From assembly GCF_001038485.1 (NCBI RefSeq), contig NZ_LDUE01000007.1, positions 1-64,000 on the forward strand: a stretch of DNA of 64,000 nt, given 5' to 3'. Shown in pieces: positions 8,380 through 17,992 of this stretch. Numbering within the stretch: position 1 is the stretch's first letter; the number at the start of each line of letters is the position of its first letter. This DNA comes from Ornithinibacillus californiensis. GTDB taxonomy: Bacteria; Bacillota; Bacilli; Bacillales; Amphibacillaceae. The notes under the pieces are model-generated. The model made no database searches and was not told the DNA's origin. It worked only from the letters and a program-made list of their open reading frames with translations. Position numbers and translations under genes: made by a program.

Positions 8380-9813
8380 ATGAATCAACTGATAGAAGCT
8401 ACAGTATTGGAATTACAGGAAGCAATGGATGCTGGCCATACAACTGCGAAAGAAATCACGATCGCATTTTTAGAGCAAATTGCTAAGTATAATCAAGATG
8501 GGCCAAAACTAAATGCTATTTTAGAAATCAATCCAGATGCCATCTTCATCGCAGAATCCCTTGATATCGAACGGAAAGAAAAAGGCTCGCGTGGTCCGTT
8601 ACACGGCATCCCAGTATTAATAAAGGATAACATTGATACAGGCGACAAGATGCATACATCAGCTGGCTCTATTACGCTAGCAGAACATTACGCGAAAGAA
8701 GATGCCTTTTTAGTGAAGCAATTAAGAGAAGCTGGGGCAATCATCTTAGGAAAAACAAACCTTACCGAATGGGCCAACTTTATGGCCATTGGAATGCCGA
8801 ATGGTTACAGTTCCCGCGGTGGACAGGTACTTAATCCATATGGACCGGCTTCATTTGATGTTGGCGGCTCCAGTGCGGGTACAGGCTCTGCAATCGCGGC
8901 AAACTTTGCCCCGTTAGGTATAGGAACAGAAACAAGTGGCTCTATACTTAGCCCAGCAAGCTGCAATTCGCTTGTTGGAATTAAACCAACTGTGGGCTTA
9001 ATTAGTAGAACTGGAGTTATTCCTATATCCAGCACACAAGATACCGCTGGACCTATGACTAGAACCGTTACTGATGCAGCAATTTTACTAGGAGCATTAA
9101 CTGAAGTCGATCCTGATGACGCTGCTACTTCTACTAATCCAAACCGAATTAATGATTACACAGCATTTTTAAATACCGACGGCTTGAAGAATAAGCGAAT
9201 TGGGCTATCACGCGAGTATCTAAAAGGTTTACCAGAAGAAGAACTTCAATTAGTAGAAAAAGCACTGCAAGATATGACAAAACTAGGAGCAACTATTATT
9301 GAGCCAGTAGACTTACCAACCGAGTTTACAAATATAACCGTTATGATTCATGAATTTAAAAACGGGCTCAATGCCTATTTAAAAAATGCCGATCCAAGCT
9401 TACCAGTCCATACGCTACTAGATGTCATTCAATACAACCAAGAGCATGCCGAATCAGCGCTTAAATATGGACAAAAGATTCTACTAGAATCCGAGTCTAA
9501 AAGTGGACGATTAACAGAAATGGAGTATTTACGTGATCGTCTAGAAGACATCAGACTTTCTCAGACAGAAGGAATCGATAAAGCAATTCATGAACATCAA
9601 CTAGATGCGCTTGTATTTGTGAATAATTATGGTGCTGGCATCGCAGCCAAGGCAGGCTATCCATCAATTACCGTACCTTGTGGTTATACAAAAGAGGGAA
9701 AACCTGTAGGAATTACGTTTACCGGATTAGCATATTCTGAAGCAGAACTTATTGAATATGCCTATGCTTATGAACAAGCGACTAGACACCGTAAAGCTCC
9801 AATTCTCGAATGA
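8380..9813 (+). CDS. Amidase-signature family hydrolase
   Basis: This 477-residue amidase hydrolyses a carboxamide through the Ser-cisSer-Lys triad. Visible residues are K82 (VLIKDNIDT), S164 in GGSSAGTGSA and S188 in GTETSGSI, with the 24-residue spacing between the two serines usual in GatA-like enzymes. It differs from GatA in context, since no gatC or gatB lies nearby, and the terminal region SITVPCGYTKEGKPVGITFTG is typical of stand-alone amidases. ATG follows AGGGGGA. It begins 33 bases after the DUF899-VOC gene and is probably the last gene of that cluster. The substrate is unknown. Confidence 0.9.
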   Translation: MNQLIEATVLELQEAMDAGHTTAKEITIAFLEQIAKYNQDGPKLNAILEINPDAIFIAESLDIERKEKGSRGPLHGIPVLIKDNIDTGDKMHTSAGSITLAEHYAKEDAFLVKQLREAGAIILGKTNLTEWANFMAIGMPNGYSSRGGQVLNPYGPASFDVGGSSAGTGSAIAANFAPLGIGTETSGSILSPASCNSLVGIKPTVGLISRTGVIPISSTQDTAGPMTRTVTDAAILLGALTEVDPDDAATSTNPNRINDYTAFLNTDGLKNKRIGLSREYLKGLPEEELQLVEKALQDMTKLGATIIEPVDLPTEFTNITVMIHEFKNGLNAYLKNADPSLPVHTLLDVIQYNQEHAESALKYGQKILLESESKSGRLTEMEYLRDRLEDIRLSQTEGIDKAIHEHQLDALVFVNNYGAGIAAKAGYPSITVPCGYTKEGKPVGITFTGLAYSEAELIEYAYAYEQATRHRKAPILE

Positions 9814-9818
9814 TATGG

Positions 9819-9848
9819 AAAGCAATCCTTTATTGGGTTGCTTTTTTT
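9819..9848 (+). terminator. Terminator after the amidase
   Basis: AAAGCAATCC pairs imperfectly with GGGTTGCTTT across a TTTATT loop and is followed by a T run, just after the amidase stop. Confidence 0.8.
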
Positions 9849-9900
9849 ATATATTATTTCGAAATAGGTGGTTCAGGATTCGGAGTAATTAAGGAGACTT

Positions 9901-10140
9901 GGGCGTACGCACTTCCTGGTACTGGCTCATATATCCTAGATTGGGCACATGTTCTTACGCATCGGGATCATCTTCCGCAGATTGGGCGCATGGTCTTACG
10001 TATCAGGCTCATCTTCCGCAGATTGGGCGCATGGTCTTACGTATCGGGCTCATCTTCCGCAGATTGGGCGCATGTGCTTACGTCTCGGGTTCATCTTCCG
10101 CATTTTGGGCGCATGTGCTTACGTATCGGGCTCATCTCCC
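9901..10140. repeat. 41-bp tandem repeat array
   Basis: Four full 41-bp units (9943-9983, 9984-10024, 10025-10065, 10066-10106) and a partial fifth (10107-10140) follow a degenerate unit at 9901-9942. Each unit begins GGGCGCATG, contains CTTACGTATCGGGCTCATC and ends TTCCGCAGATT. Because 41 is not a multiple of three, open frames exist in several registers. They encode the same look-alike peptides and none has a convincing ribosome binding site, so I treat the array as non-coding. Confidence 0.9.
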
Positions 10141-10153
10141 CACCAATAAAAGC

Positions 10154-10189
10154 AAAAAAAATAAGACTACACTATACTAAAGGTAGTCT
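10154..10189 (-). terminator. Terminator after the acetyltransferase gene
   Basis: AGACTAC (10164-10170) pairs with GTAGTCT (10183-10189). On the minus strand the stem is followed by an eight-T run, directly after the acetyltransferase stop. Confidence 0.8.
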
Positions 10190-10195
10190 CCTAAA

Positions 10196-10708
10196 TCATT
10201 CATCATCATTCCAGACAATTTCTCCGTATTCCTCTTCATGATCAATTGTTACATCAAAGTTATGTTTCTCATAAAAGTATTGCAATCGGTCGACATGATC
10301 AAAGTCTCGCTTCACTAAATCACCAGTAATATACTGTACATTTTCTTCTTTTGCCATTTCTTTTAAATGCTCCATTAATACTGAGCCGTATCCCTTATTC
10401 TCTTCACCTTTAATCGCAGCTATGTGAATCGTACTATCATCCTTCACTTCTGCTTGCAGTGCTGAGTGCCAATTCCCACGATATGCTCGTTTACAACTGT
10501 GCAGCATTAATTGCCATGTATCCTTTTCTCGATCGGCATATACGACTACCCACTCATCATGAGGTGTCTGATCAATACTAATCACTTCTGATTTTTTCGC
10601 AATTTCTTTGATGTTATTTTGCATGCGATACAATTGTATCTCTAACGAATCAAGTTCTTCCTTTAGTTCTTCTTTGTTCTTCTCTTCTTGAAAGAATGCA
10701 GATTTCAT
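10196..10708 (-). CDS. GNAT-family N-acetyltransferase
   Basis: This 170-residue protein has a charged coiled-coil N-terminus (about residues 5-45) and a GNAT acetyl-CoA-binding fold. Motif A is visible as IHIAAIKGEENKGYGSVLMEHL, a variant of the usual Q/RxxGxG/A pyrophosphate loop. The motif B region LQYFYEKHNF follows. The substrate is unknown. The long N-terminal coil suggests oligomerisation or partner binding. Monocistronic, ending at a clear terminator next to the 41-bp repeat array. Confidence 0.82.
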   Translation of the reverse strand: MKSAFFQEEKNKEELKEELDSLEIQLYRMQNNIKEIAKKSEVISIDQTPHDEWVVVYADREKDTWQLMLHSCKRAYRGNWHSALQAEVKDDSTIHIAAIKGEENKGYGSVLMEHLKEMAKEENVQYITGDLVKRDFDHVDRLQYFYEKHNFDVTIDHEEEYGEIVWNDDE

Positions 10709-10834
10709 ATTGCTTCACCTCCCTATCTTAAAAGAACACACAGTTTGCTATTTTACTAGATTAAATGTATATAATCAACCTCAGGAGAAAATTGTCGATT
10801 ATTTTCAAATAATACTTTAGAATTAGATAAATAG

Positions 10835-10842
10835 ACCGATAT
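10835..10842 (+). promoter_or_regulatory. Sigma-D-like -10 element upstream of the chemoreceptor
   Basis: ACCGATAT matches the motility sigma factor -10 consensus GCCGATAT at seven of eight positions, 44 bases before the chemoreceptor start. The -35 region is poor: 15 bases upstream reads TTTA where TAAA is expected. It is therefore only suggestive. Confidence 0.4.
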
Positions 10843-10885
10843 AAAAATGAGAAACGCTTGATGTTCTTAACTGGGGGATATAGAA

Positions 10886-12658
10886 ATGAAAAACAAAAAA
10901 ATAAAGTTGCCTAAAGTAAAGAAAGAAAAAAAGCAAAAAAAGACAAAATCTAAAACTCTTTTTAATTGGAAGAACGTAAAGATTAGTCGTAAATATTTAT
11001 ATGTATTTTTAATGTCTGCTGTTCTTTTCATCGCTTCTGGCGCTGTAGTTTATTATCAATTAACGCAAAGCCAAAAAGATGTGGAAGCAATTGATGAGTA
11101 TAGTGCACGTGTCAATGATATGGCTGACTTAGCCGCTTTGATTCAAATAAAAGACGTGCAGATTGCTGATTATTTATTGTCACGAAAAGATCGTTTTGCA
11201 GATGCTTTTGAGGAATATAAAGGTCAATTCGATGAGTTAAAAGCAAAAATAGAACCAACTCTGAAAACAGAAGAACAAAGACAGTTATTTGAACAAATTG
11301 TTGCCAATGACGGAAAAATCAATGATATGTTCTACGGTGATATAAGTGATGCAGTTAAAAGCAACCAAGAATATATGGCTATGTCCATTAGAGCTCGTTC
11401 ATCTGAGCTACGTGCTGATACTATTGAGTTAGTTAATCAACTAATGGAAATTGTAAAGACAGACCAACAAGAAGTCGTTACTAAATCGAAAGCAAGTTTA
11501 CAAGCAAGTAGTACCACTTTAAGCATCACCAACTCGGTAGCAATCATTCTAGGCATTATTCTATTGCTAATTGTAAGTAGAAGAATTGCAACAAGCTTAC
11601 AGAAAGTCGTTAATATGACAACAGAAGTGGCAAACGGGAACATGTTAGTAGATGCTATTGATTATCAAGGAAAAGACGAAATTGGACAATTAGCTAGTGA
11701 TACTAACTTAATGAAAGATAATATCCAAGGCATTCTATACAAGGTTGCGTCCGCATCCAATACACTTTCAACAAGAAGTGAAGAATTATCCCAGTCAGCA
11801 GATGAGGTCCGTGAAGGAAGTGAGCAAATTGCTTCTACCATGGAAGAATTATCATCTGGATCTGAAAACCAAGCAAATAGTGCCTCCGATCTTGCAGAAC
11901 AGATGAATGATTTTGTACGGAAAGTACGTGTTTCTGAGCAAAACGGCTTAGAAGTCGCTGGTACATCTCAGAATGTTCTTTCGTTAACGAATGAAGGACA
12001 AGAGTTAATGAAATCATCTGTCGTTCAAATGAAGCAAATCGATGCCATCGTATCGGAAGCTGTTGAAAAGGTTCAAGGCTTGGATAAACAATCTACGGAA
12101 ATTTCCAAATTAGTATCAGTTATTAAAGACATTGCTGGTCAAACAAACCTACTTTCCCTGAATGCAGCAATCGAGGCTGCACGAGCTGGGGAACATGGTA
12201 AAGGATTTGCGGTTGTAGCGGAAGAAGTGAGGAAGTTATCGGAGCAAGTTGCAAGTTCTGTTGGTGAAATTACCGCCATCGTAACAAGTATCCAAAGTGA
12301 GACAGGACACGTTGTAAATTCTCTGAACAGTGGTTACACAGAGGTAAAAGAAGGTACTGCTCAAATTGAGGAAACCGGTAAGAACTTTGCATCCATCCAC
12401 AACTCTGTGACCGAGATGACATCAAAGATTACGGATATCTCTACGAATCTAAGAGAAATTGCTAATAATAGTAATGATATGAATAATTTAATAGAAGAGA
12501 TCGCGGCTGTATCGGAAGAGTCTGCAGCAGGGGTAGAACAAGCAGCAGCATCCGCACAGCAAACGTTGAGCTCAATGGAAGAAGTATCCGTTAGTGCGGA
12601 GGAATTAGAAAAAATTGCAGAACAGCTTAACAACGAATTAAAAGTGTTTAGATTATAA
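10886..12658 (+). CDS. Methyl-accepting chemotaxis protein
   Basis: This 590-residue transmembrane chemoreceptor signals to CheA/CheW. A very Lys-rich cytosolic N-terminus (residues 1-35) precedes membrane segment 1 (about 36-58). An extracellular helical sensor of about 150 residues resembles the four-helix-bundle MCP type. Membrane segment 2 lies at about 211-231, then a HAMP domain (to about 285), then the long signalling coiled coil. The conserved hairpin tip [20 protein letters not shown] lies near residues 416-436. No CheR-binding pentapeptide is seen at the C-terminus. The ligand is unknown. The extended basic N-terminal tail is unusual. The start follows CTGGGGGATA. Confidence 0.93.
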   Translation: MKNKKIKLPKVKKEKKQKKTKSKTLFNWKNVKISRKYLYVFLMSAVLFIASGAVVYYQLTQSQKDVEAIDEYSARVNDMADLAALIQIKDVQIADYLLSRKDRFADAFEEYKGQFDELKAKIEPTLKTEEQRQLFEQIVANDGKINDMFYGDISDAVKSNQEYMAMSIRARSSELRADTIELVNQLMEIVKTDQQEVVTKSKASLQASSTTLSITNSVAIILGIILLLIVSRRIATSLQKVVNMTTEVANGNMLVDAIDYQGKDEIGQLASDTNLMKDNIQGILYKVASASNTLSTRSEELSQSADEVREGSEQIASTMEELSSGSENQANSASDLAEQMNDFVRKVRVSEQNGLEVAGTSQNVLSLTNEGQELMKSSVVQMKQIDAIVSEAVEKVQGLDKQSTEISKLVSVIKDIAGQTNLLSLNAAIEAARAGEHGKGFAVVAEEVRKLSEQVASSVGEITAIVTSIQSETGHVVNSLNSGYTEVKEGTAQIEETGKNFASIHNSVTEMTSKITDISTNLREIANNSNDMNNLIEEIAAVSEESAAGVEQAAASAQQTLSSMEEVSVSAEELEKIAEQLNNELKVFRL

Positions 12659-12661
12659 ACC

Positions 12662-12701
12662 AGAAAAGCTACTTTCCCTCTTAAGAGAAAGTAGCTTTTC
12701 T
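12662..12701. terminator. Bidirectional terminator between chemoreceptor and tag
   Basis: A perfect 15-bp stem, AGAAAAGCTACTTTC (12662-12676) with its complement (12687-12701), lies between convergent genes and touches the last base of the tag stop codon. Confidence 0.9.
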
Positions 12702-13264
12702 TAGTTTTGATAAAGATAACAATCCACTGTATGATCATTTACCATTCCAGTAGCTTGCATATAGGCATAGCATATGGTCGGTCCAACAAATTTGAACCCT
12801 CTTTTCTTCAGATCCTTACTCATAGCCTGTGATTCCTTTGTTTGGGCTGGTACTTCACTACTAGTTTTCCAGTGATTGACCAAAGGCTTGCCTCCAACAA
12901 AGCTCCAAATATATGTATCAAAACTACCAAATTCTTTTTGAACTTCTAAAAATCCTTTAGCATTGGAAACGACTGACCGGATTTTTCTCTGATTTCGAAT
13001 AATACCTTCGTTTAGTAGCAACGCTTGTATTTTGTCTTCTTCATATGCTGCGATCTCTGTCGCATTAAAATGGTCAAAAGCTTCGCGGTAATTTTCTCTT
13101 CTTCTTAGAATAGTAATCCAACTAAGACCAGCTTGTGCCCCTTCCAAAATCAGCATTTCAAACAGCTTTTGGTCATCGTGAACAGGTCTCCCCCATTCAT
13201 GGTCGTGATAGTCTCTGTATAGCTCATCATCCACAGGCACCCATGCACAGCGTTTTTTATTCAT
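12701..13264 (-). CDS. tag: DNA-3-methyladenine glycosylase I
   Basis: Tag excises 3-methyladenine from alkylated DNA to start base excision repair. The 187-residue protein shows the family's zinc site: C6 and H20 near the N-terminus (CAWVP, DYHDHEWG) and H178 and C182 at the C-terminus (NDHTVDC). The motif EGAQAGLSWITILRRRENYREAF is also diagnostic. I chose the ATG at 13264, because AAAGGA sits eight bases before it. The ATG three codons upstream is inside that ribosome binding site. The gene overlaps the end of the sulfurtransferase gene by 8 bases, so the two are translationally coupled. Confidence 0.93.
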   Translation of the reverse strand: MNKKRCAWVPVDDELYRDYHDHEWGRPVHDDQKLFEMLILEGAQAGLSWITILRRRENYREAFDHFNATEIAAYEEDKIQALLLNEGIIRNQRKIRSVVSNAKGFLEVQKEFGSFDTYIWSFVGGKPLVNHWKTSSEVPAQTKESQAMSKDLKKRGFKFVGPTICYAYMQATGMVNDHTVDCYLYQN

Positions 13265-14108
13265 TGGTTTCATCCTTTGTTTCGACTAGATTATCTTCGT
13301 ATGAGATCCAATCACTATAGCTTCCTGGATATAATTTAACATGGTGGAATCCTGCTGCTTTTAATGCAATAATGTTCGGCGTTGCAGAAACCCCAGAGCC
13401 ACACGAAACAATAATCTCTTGATTTTTATCTAGGATAGAAAAATGGTTCTCTAACGCTTCCCTCGTTTTCCACTTACCTTCTTCATCTAAGATATCCATC
13501 CAAAAATAGTTCTTCGCACCCGGAATATGTCCCGCTTTACGATATAGAGGTTCCGTTTTTCCCAAATAGCGGTCATTACTTCTAGAGTCAATTAGTACAG
13601 CTCTTTTACTAGTAATATTTTCCCTTACACGGTTTATATCGACCACTTCATCTGTGCGAAGCGAAGGGATAAAAGTCTTCCCCTCACGATGAGGAATTTC
13701 CTTGGTTACCTCTTGCCCTGCTTGTACCCATGCCTCATAACCACCATCCAAGATATAAACATCTTGATGCCCTAAGTAATGTAATAACCACCAAAACCTT
13801 GGAGCGAACATATCATTTCCTTTATCATAAACGACAACCATTTTATTTTGGTCAATTCCTGCTTTACCTAGCTTGTTCGCAAAAACGTCTATATCTGGTA
13901 AAGGGTGGTTTCCACCATGTTCCCCTGGCTGACCAGAAAGATCTTCTTCTAAATCAAAATAAACAGCACCTGGTAGATGTGACTCCCCATATGCTTGTCT
14001 ACCAGCCTTTGAGTCATTCAACTGAAAACGAGCATCAACAATAACCAATGATTTCTTAAGGTTGGTTAGTTTTTCCTTTAATTCTTTGACACTAATTACG
14101 TACGACAT
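13257..14108 (-). CDS. Thiosulfate/3-mercaptopyruvate sulfurtransferase (tandem rhodanese)
   Basis: This 283-residue protein has two rhodanese domains (about 1-135 and 150-283). The N-terminal domain is the inactive structural copy; the C-terminal copy carries the catalytic cysteine C236 in CGSGVSAT. That loop favours the mercaptopyruvate/thiosulfate sulfurtransferase type. It moves sulfur from a donor to thiol acceptors or cyanide. It is first in a two-gene unit with tag, overlapping by 8 bases. A link between sulfur transfer and alkylation repair is not established and may only reflect shared transcription. Confidence 0.9.
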   Translation of the reverse strand: MSYVISVKELKEKLTNLKKSLVIVDARFQLNDSKAGRQAYGESHLPGAVYFDLEEDLSGQPGEHGGNHPLPDIDVFANKLGKAGIDQNKMVVVYDKGNDMFAPRFWWLLHYLGHQDVYILDGGYEAWVQAGQEVTKEIPHREGKTFIPSLRTDEVVDINRVRENITSKRAVLIDSRSNDRYLGKTEPLYRKAGHIPGAKNYFWMDILDEEGKWKTREALENHFSILDKNQEIIVSCGSGVSATPNIIALKAAGFHHVKLYPGSYSDWISYEDNLVETKDETNE

Positions 14109-14263
14109 CCAACAACCTCCTCAACTAAATACGCTATACTTACTTATTCGCCAAGAAACACTATTTTCCTTTTATAACTAAATTATAATAATTTCCTAAT
14201 TATTTCGAGTTACGGTATAATTATTTCATATTTAATCAAATTTCTAAAGAGGAGAGAATGACA

Positions 14264-15493
14264 TTGAGAGATGATATGATCAAACGATTTACTACATATG
14301 TAAAAGTGGATACACAGTCAAACGAAGATAACGAAACAACACCGTCTACACCTGGGCAACTAGATTTATCAAACATACTTGTTGAGGAGCTAAAAGGCAT
14401 TGGCATGGAAGAAGTAACTATTGACGAAAATGGTTATGTCTTTGCGACGCTTCCTTCGAATACGGACAAAGAAGTGCCGACAATTGGATTCCTAGCTCAC
14501 GTAGACACAGCAACAGATTTCACTGGAAAAAATGTTAACCCTCAACTTATAGAAAACTTTGATGGTAACGACATCGTTCTAAACAAAGAATTAAACGTTG
14601 TACTATCAAGCAAAGAGTTCCCTGAGCTACCTAGCTATAAAGGGCACACACTAATTACTACAGATGGCACAACATTACTTGGTGCCGATAACAAAGCTGG
14701 TATTGCGGAAATCATGACAGCAATGGACTATCTGATCAAGCATCCAGAAATTGAGCATGGTAAAGTCCGTGTTGCCTTTACACCGGATGAGGAGATTGGC
14801 CGTGGACCTCATAAATTTGATGTAGAACGTTTTAATGCTGACTTCGCTTATACAGTTGATGGTGGTCCACTAGGAGAGCTTCAATACGAAAGCTTTAACG
14901 CAGCAGCTGCCAAAGTAACCTTTAAAGGTAATAGTGTACACCCTGGTACGGCTAAGAATAAAATGGTAAACGCTGGTAAAATGGCTGCTGAATTTGTAAG
15001 TAAGTTTCCTGAACAAGAATCACCAGAACATACAGAGGGCTATGAAGGCTTCTACCACCTAATCTCTATCAATGGTGATGTAGAAAAGACTCGCGCGTAT
15101 TATATCATCCGCGATTTTGATCGTGATAGCTTTGAAAACAAGAAAACTACACTCACGAAATTCGTAGAAGAAATGAAAGCTAAATACGGTGAAGAAAGTG
15201 TTAATCTTGAAATGACAGATCAATATTACAACATGCGTGAAAAGATTGAACCGGTTATGGAAATCGTTGAGGTCGCAAAACAAGCGATGAAGAACCTAGA
15301 TATTGAGCCTATTATTCAACCAGTACGTGGCGGAACTGACGGATCACAATTATCCTATATGGGCTTACCAACACCAAACATCTTCACTGGTGGAGAAAAC
15401 TTCCACGGTAAATTTGAATATATTTCTGTCGATAACATGGAAAAATCCACAAAGGTTATTGTGGAAATCGCCAAGCTATTCGCATCAAAATAA
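14264..15493 (+). CDS. pepT: Peptidase T (tripeptide aminopeptidase)
   Basis: This M20-family dizinc aminopeptidase releases N-terminal residues from tripeptides in the cytosol. Metal and catalytic motifs are visible: HVDTATD (about residues 78-84), [11 protein letters not shown], the TPDEEIGRG general-base region, DGGPLGE, and the late [22 protein letters not shown]. Length (about 409) is normal. A TTG at 14264 lies nine bases after AGAGGAG and gives an N-terminus that lines up with B. subtilis PepT. The ATG at 14258 is only three bases from that ribosome binding site, so the TTG is preferred. Monocistronic with a strong terminator. Confidence 0.95.
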   Translation: MRDDMIKRFTTYVKVDTQSNEDNETTPSTPGQLDLSNILVEELKGIGMEEVTIDENGYVFATLPSNTDKEVPTIGFLAHVDTATDFTGKNVNPQLIENFDGNDIVLNKELNVVLSSKEFPELPSYKGHTLITTDGTTLLGADNKAGIAEIMTAMDYLIKHPEIEHGKVRVAFTPDEEIGRGPHKFDVERFNADFAYTVDGGPLGELQYESFNAAAAKVTFKGNSVHPGTAKNKMVNAGKMAAEFVSKFPEQESPEHTEGYEGFYHLISINGDVEKTRAYYIIRDFDRDSFENKKTTLTKFVEEMKAKYGEESVNLEMTDQYYNMREKIEPVMEIVEVAKQAMKNLDIEPIIQPVRGGTDGSQLSYMGLPTPNIFTGGENFHGKFEYISVDNMEKSTKVIVEIAKLFASK

Positions 15494-15498
15494 CAGCC

Positions 15499-15535
15499 AA
15501 AGCTGCCTTGGGGGTCTGACCCCTTAGGCAGCTTT
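15499..15535. terminator. Terminator with GGGGTC-TGA-CCCC cap after pepT
   Basis: AAAGCTGCCT (15499-15508) pairs with AGGCAGCTTT (15526-15535). The apex itself is a small GGGGTCTGACCCC hairpin. It separates convergent pepT and the MFS gene. Similar caps occur at 19079 and 38136. Confidence 0.87.
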
Positions 15536-16721
15536 ACTTTTTCACAAAAATAGATAATATCAAACCAATCACTAACAAAAATGCCAGGATTATAAATGTA
15601 GTAAAATACGTGAATAGTTGTAACAGCTCAATTGCCACAATCGGTCCAAGCATCGCTCCAATAAACAGAATAAATGCATAGAAAGCATTCGCAAGTGCCC
15701 TTCTTTCTCCTCCTAGCTCTCCAATTAACACCATAATCGAAGGGAAAATCAAGGAGATCCCAAACACATAAATAATGCTCATCATTACGAGAAATACAAT
15801 ACTATCTCCAACACCTAATAGAAATAATCCTAGCGCTGCTAATAATAGTCCTAACCTAAGTGTAATGAATACACCTATCTTACCAACTATTCTTCCAACA
15901 AATGGCGAAATTAACATGCCAACAATACCAATTGCTCGAACCCCTAATATTTCTTTCTCACTTAAACCATATGGTTCATTACTAAGGTAACTCCCGAGTA
16001 ACGTATACATCCCCATAAACGTTAGTAAAAGCATAATTGTAATCGTATAAATTAAGATGAAATTTCGTTGCTTAAAAATGAGCTTACTATGATAAACATA
16101 AAATGATATCCCTTCCTTGTGACCAGCTTTATCAGGTGTCGGAAGTAAGAAAAACACAGCCAATAAAGTAAGAAAATACAACACTCCAAAAGCTATAAAC
16201 ACCAAATTCCAGCTTCCCCATTGGTAGATGACATCCGCAAGTACTTGCCCAAATATGCCAGACGTTACGTAACCAAAGCTAATAAAGCCAATGGTCGTTA
16301 CTATCTTTTTGGATGGGATAATATCAAATGCATACGCAAGGGCAGAAGGAGCAAAGGTCGATGCAACAAACCCTTGTATCCCTCGTAGAGCAATAAGTGC
16401 TCCAAAGCTATTTGTCATCGCAATGAGGGGCGTTACAATCGTTAAAGAAATCATTCCAAATACAATAATTTGTTTTCTGCCAATTCGATCGGCAAGTGGG
16501 CCAAATAACAGAAAGCCTACCGCATAAAAAAAAGAAAACGAGCTGCTAGTCCAAGCAGACATCGTTTTCGAGACGTCAAACGTACTTTCAAATACAGAAA
16601 AGAGTGGTGTTGTAACATACGCACTAGAAACTACAATTAATGCACACCAAAATAAAATAAAGTTGATTAATCCGTAATTTACACGTGCGGATACGTGTTG
16701 AATCGCTGCAGTTTCAGACAT
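15534..16721 (-). CDS. MFS transporter
   Basis: This roughly 395-residue integral membrane protein has 12 predicted transmembrane helices and belongs to the major facilitator superfamily. The loop 2-3 signature reads FGPLADRIGRKQIIVFG (about residue 75), and the second-half counterpart FVGRIVGKIG is present. The fold and length suggest a proton-driven drug or small-molecule exporter, but substrate cannot be read from the sequence. I start at the ATG at 16721, eight bases after AGAAGGAG; the GTG three codons upstream overlaps that site. Monocistronic. Confidence 0.88.
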   Translation of the reverse strand: MSETAAIQHVSARVNYGLINFILFWCALIVVSSAYVTTPLFSVFESTFDVSKTMSAWTSSSFSFFYAVGFLLFGPLADRIGRKQIIVFGMISLTIVTPLIAMTNSFGALIALRGIQGFVASTFAPSALAYAFDIIPSKKIVTTIGFISFGYVTSGIFGQVLADVIYQWGSWNLVFIAFGVLYFLTLLAVFFLLPTPDKAGHKEGISFYVYHSKLIFKQRNFILIYTITIMLLLTFMGMYTLLGSYLSNEPYGLSEKEILGVRAIGIVGMLISPFVGRIVGKIGVFITLRLGLLLAALGLFLLGVGDSIVFLVMMSIIYVFGISLIFPSIMVLIGELGGERRALANAFYAFILFIGAMLGPIVAIELLQLFTYFTTFIILAFLLVIGLILSIFVKK

Positions 16722-16784
16722 TTTCCCCACTCCTTCTAAGCTTCTTATACAAAGATATGAAGAAGTGGAGAAATGTGTGCTTGC

Positions 16785-17801
16785 CTAGGATAGTACCTCT
16801 TCTAATGCCAACATGATGGAATAGGCACCTTCACTCTTGTTCGAAGCAATAACTACTTCTAATCCAGTTGCATAAACTGCCGCGTGGAAACAAACGCCTG
16901 GATCATAACCCATCACATGATGCTTCGTAATCTTACCTTCATGCTTATCGATCCAGATGCCGTAACCATAGTACTCATCGTCATCACTTTCTACGTGGGG
17001 CGATAAGATTTTTTCCGTAGTTTTCTCTGATAATAACTTCTTACCAAATAGCGCTTCCCAGAAAAGCATCATATCATTTACGGTAATAAACGCTCCGCCG
17101 TCTGCTCCAGCTTTAACAGGAATAGAGTAGATATTACTTTTCCAAGTTCCAGACGCTTCATCATCAATATACCCAATTGCAGTATCATGTGGTAATTGGT
17201 CTAAGGAAAAATATCCTGATTGCTCCATACCAGCTTTAGCAAACACGTTTGACTCGATATATTCTGCGAAGCTCATTCCAGATAACTTCTCAATGATTAA
17301 TCCTAATAGAATAAATCCTGCATTATTATAATGGAATCTTTCTCCTGGTTGGAACATCATTCCTCGATGTTGAAACATTGGAAGAAAATCCTTCAGCTCA
17401 CGCATCATATACATCGGTCTTGCTTGCCAAAGCTCTTCAAAGTCGTCCATAACAGACTCATCAAAGTAATCTGGAATGCCAGAAGTATGAGTTAGTAACT
17501 GATGAACGGTGACATCCTCAGAGAAATGGGGAAAGTCAATATCCAAACAATCTTTTAATCTAGTTTCAAAATTAAGCTTTCCTTCATCCACTAGTATACC
17601 TATCCCTACCGCTGTAAATAACTTACATCCTGATGCGATGCCAAATCTAGTACTCAGAGAGTTTTCCCGTCTTTCGGAGCGATTAGAATAACCAAATGCA
17701 GACTCATAGACTACGTTTCCATTATTTTTAACTAGTACTGCTCCTGAAAATCCAATTTCTCCTACAATTTCCTCAACTTTTCTTGCTACTTGTTTGTACA
17801 T
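16785..17801 (-). CDS. Serine hydrolase, beta-lactamase/penicillin-binding fold
   Basis: This 338-residue protein has the class C beta-lactamase-like fold. The nucleophile motif is SGCK (S57-K60), and the YxN element is Y158-N160 in FHYNNAGF. The third KTG-like motif appears altered, with HHVMGYDPG in that place. No signal peptide is visible with the ATG start at 17801, so the enzyme may be cytosolic. The start is supported by GGGAGAAG upstream; longer in-frame extensions have no ribosome binding site. Such enzymes include peptidases and esterases, and a role in antibiotic resistance should not be assumed. Confidence 0.87.
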   Translation of the reverse strand: MYKQVARKVEEIVGEIGFSGAVLVKNNGNVVYESAFGYSNRSERRENSLSTRFGIASGCKLFTAVGIGILVDEGKLNFETRLKDCLDIDFPHFSEDVTVHQLLTHTSGIPDYFDESVMDDFEELWQARPMYMMRELKDFLPMFQHRGMMFQPGERFHYNNAGFILLGLIIEKLSGMSFAEYIESNVFAKAGMEQSGYFSLDQLPHDTAIGYIDDEASGTWKSNIYSIPVKAGADGGAFITVNDMMLFWEALFGKKLLSEKTTEKILSPHVESDDDEYYGYGIWIDKHEGKITKHHVMGYDPGVCFHAAVYATGLEVVIASNKSEGAYSIMLALEEVLS

Positions 17802-17992
17802 AAAATGCTTCTCCCTTTCCACCAGAAAAAGCACAATTAATCCCTGCCAAATTAGTATAGCATTTTCCGGGTGTTTTCCCAATCTTATCCAATGAATCAA
17901 ATGAACTATTTTTATTGTTTTATCCTCATTTATGTAAGCTTCGTAGTATAATAGATATAGCATTTCTATTGCTTAAAAGGGAGAGGACCACT

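Noticed and set aside
9810-10241. Three overlapping open frames across the 41-bp repeats that look like short repetitive proteins
   Set aside because: They are the same repeat read in different frames, have no ribosome binding sites, and end at random stops.
16785-17801. Acquired beta-lactamase
   Set aside because: The third motif is not a normal KTG, no signal peptide is seen, and family members are mostly peptidases or esterases.
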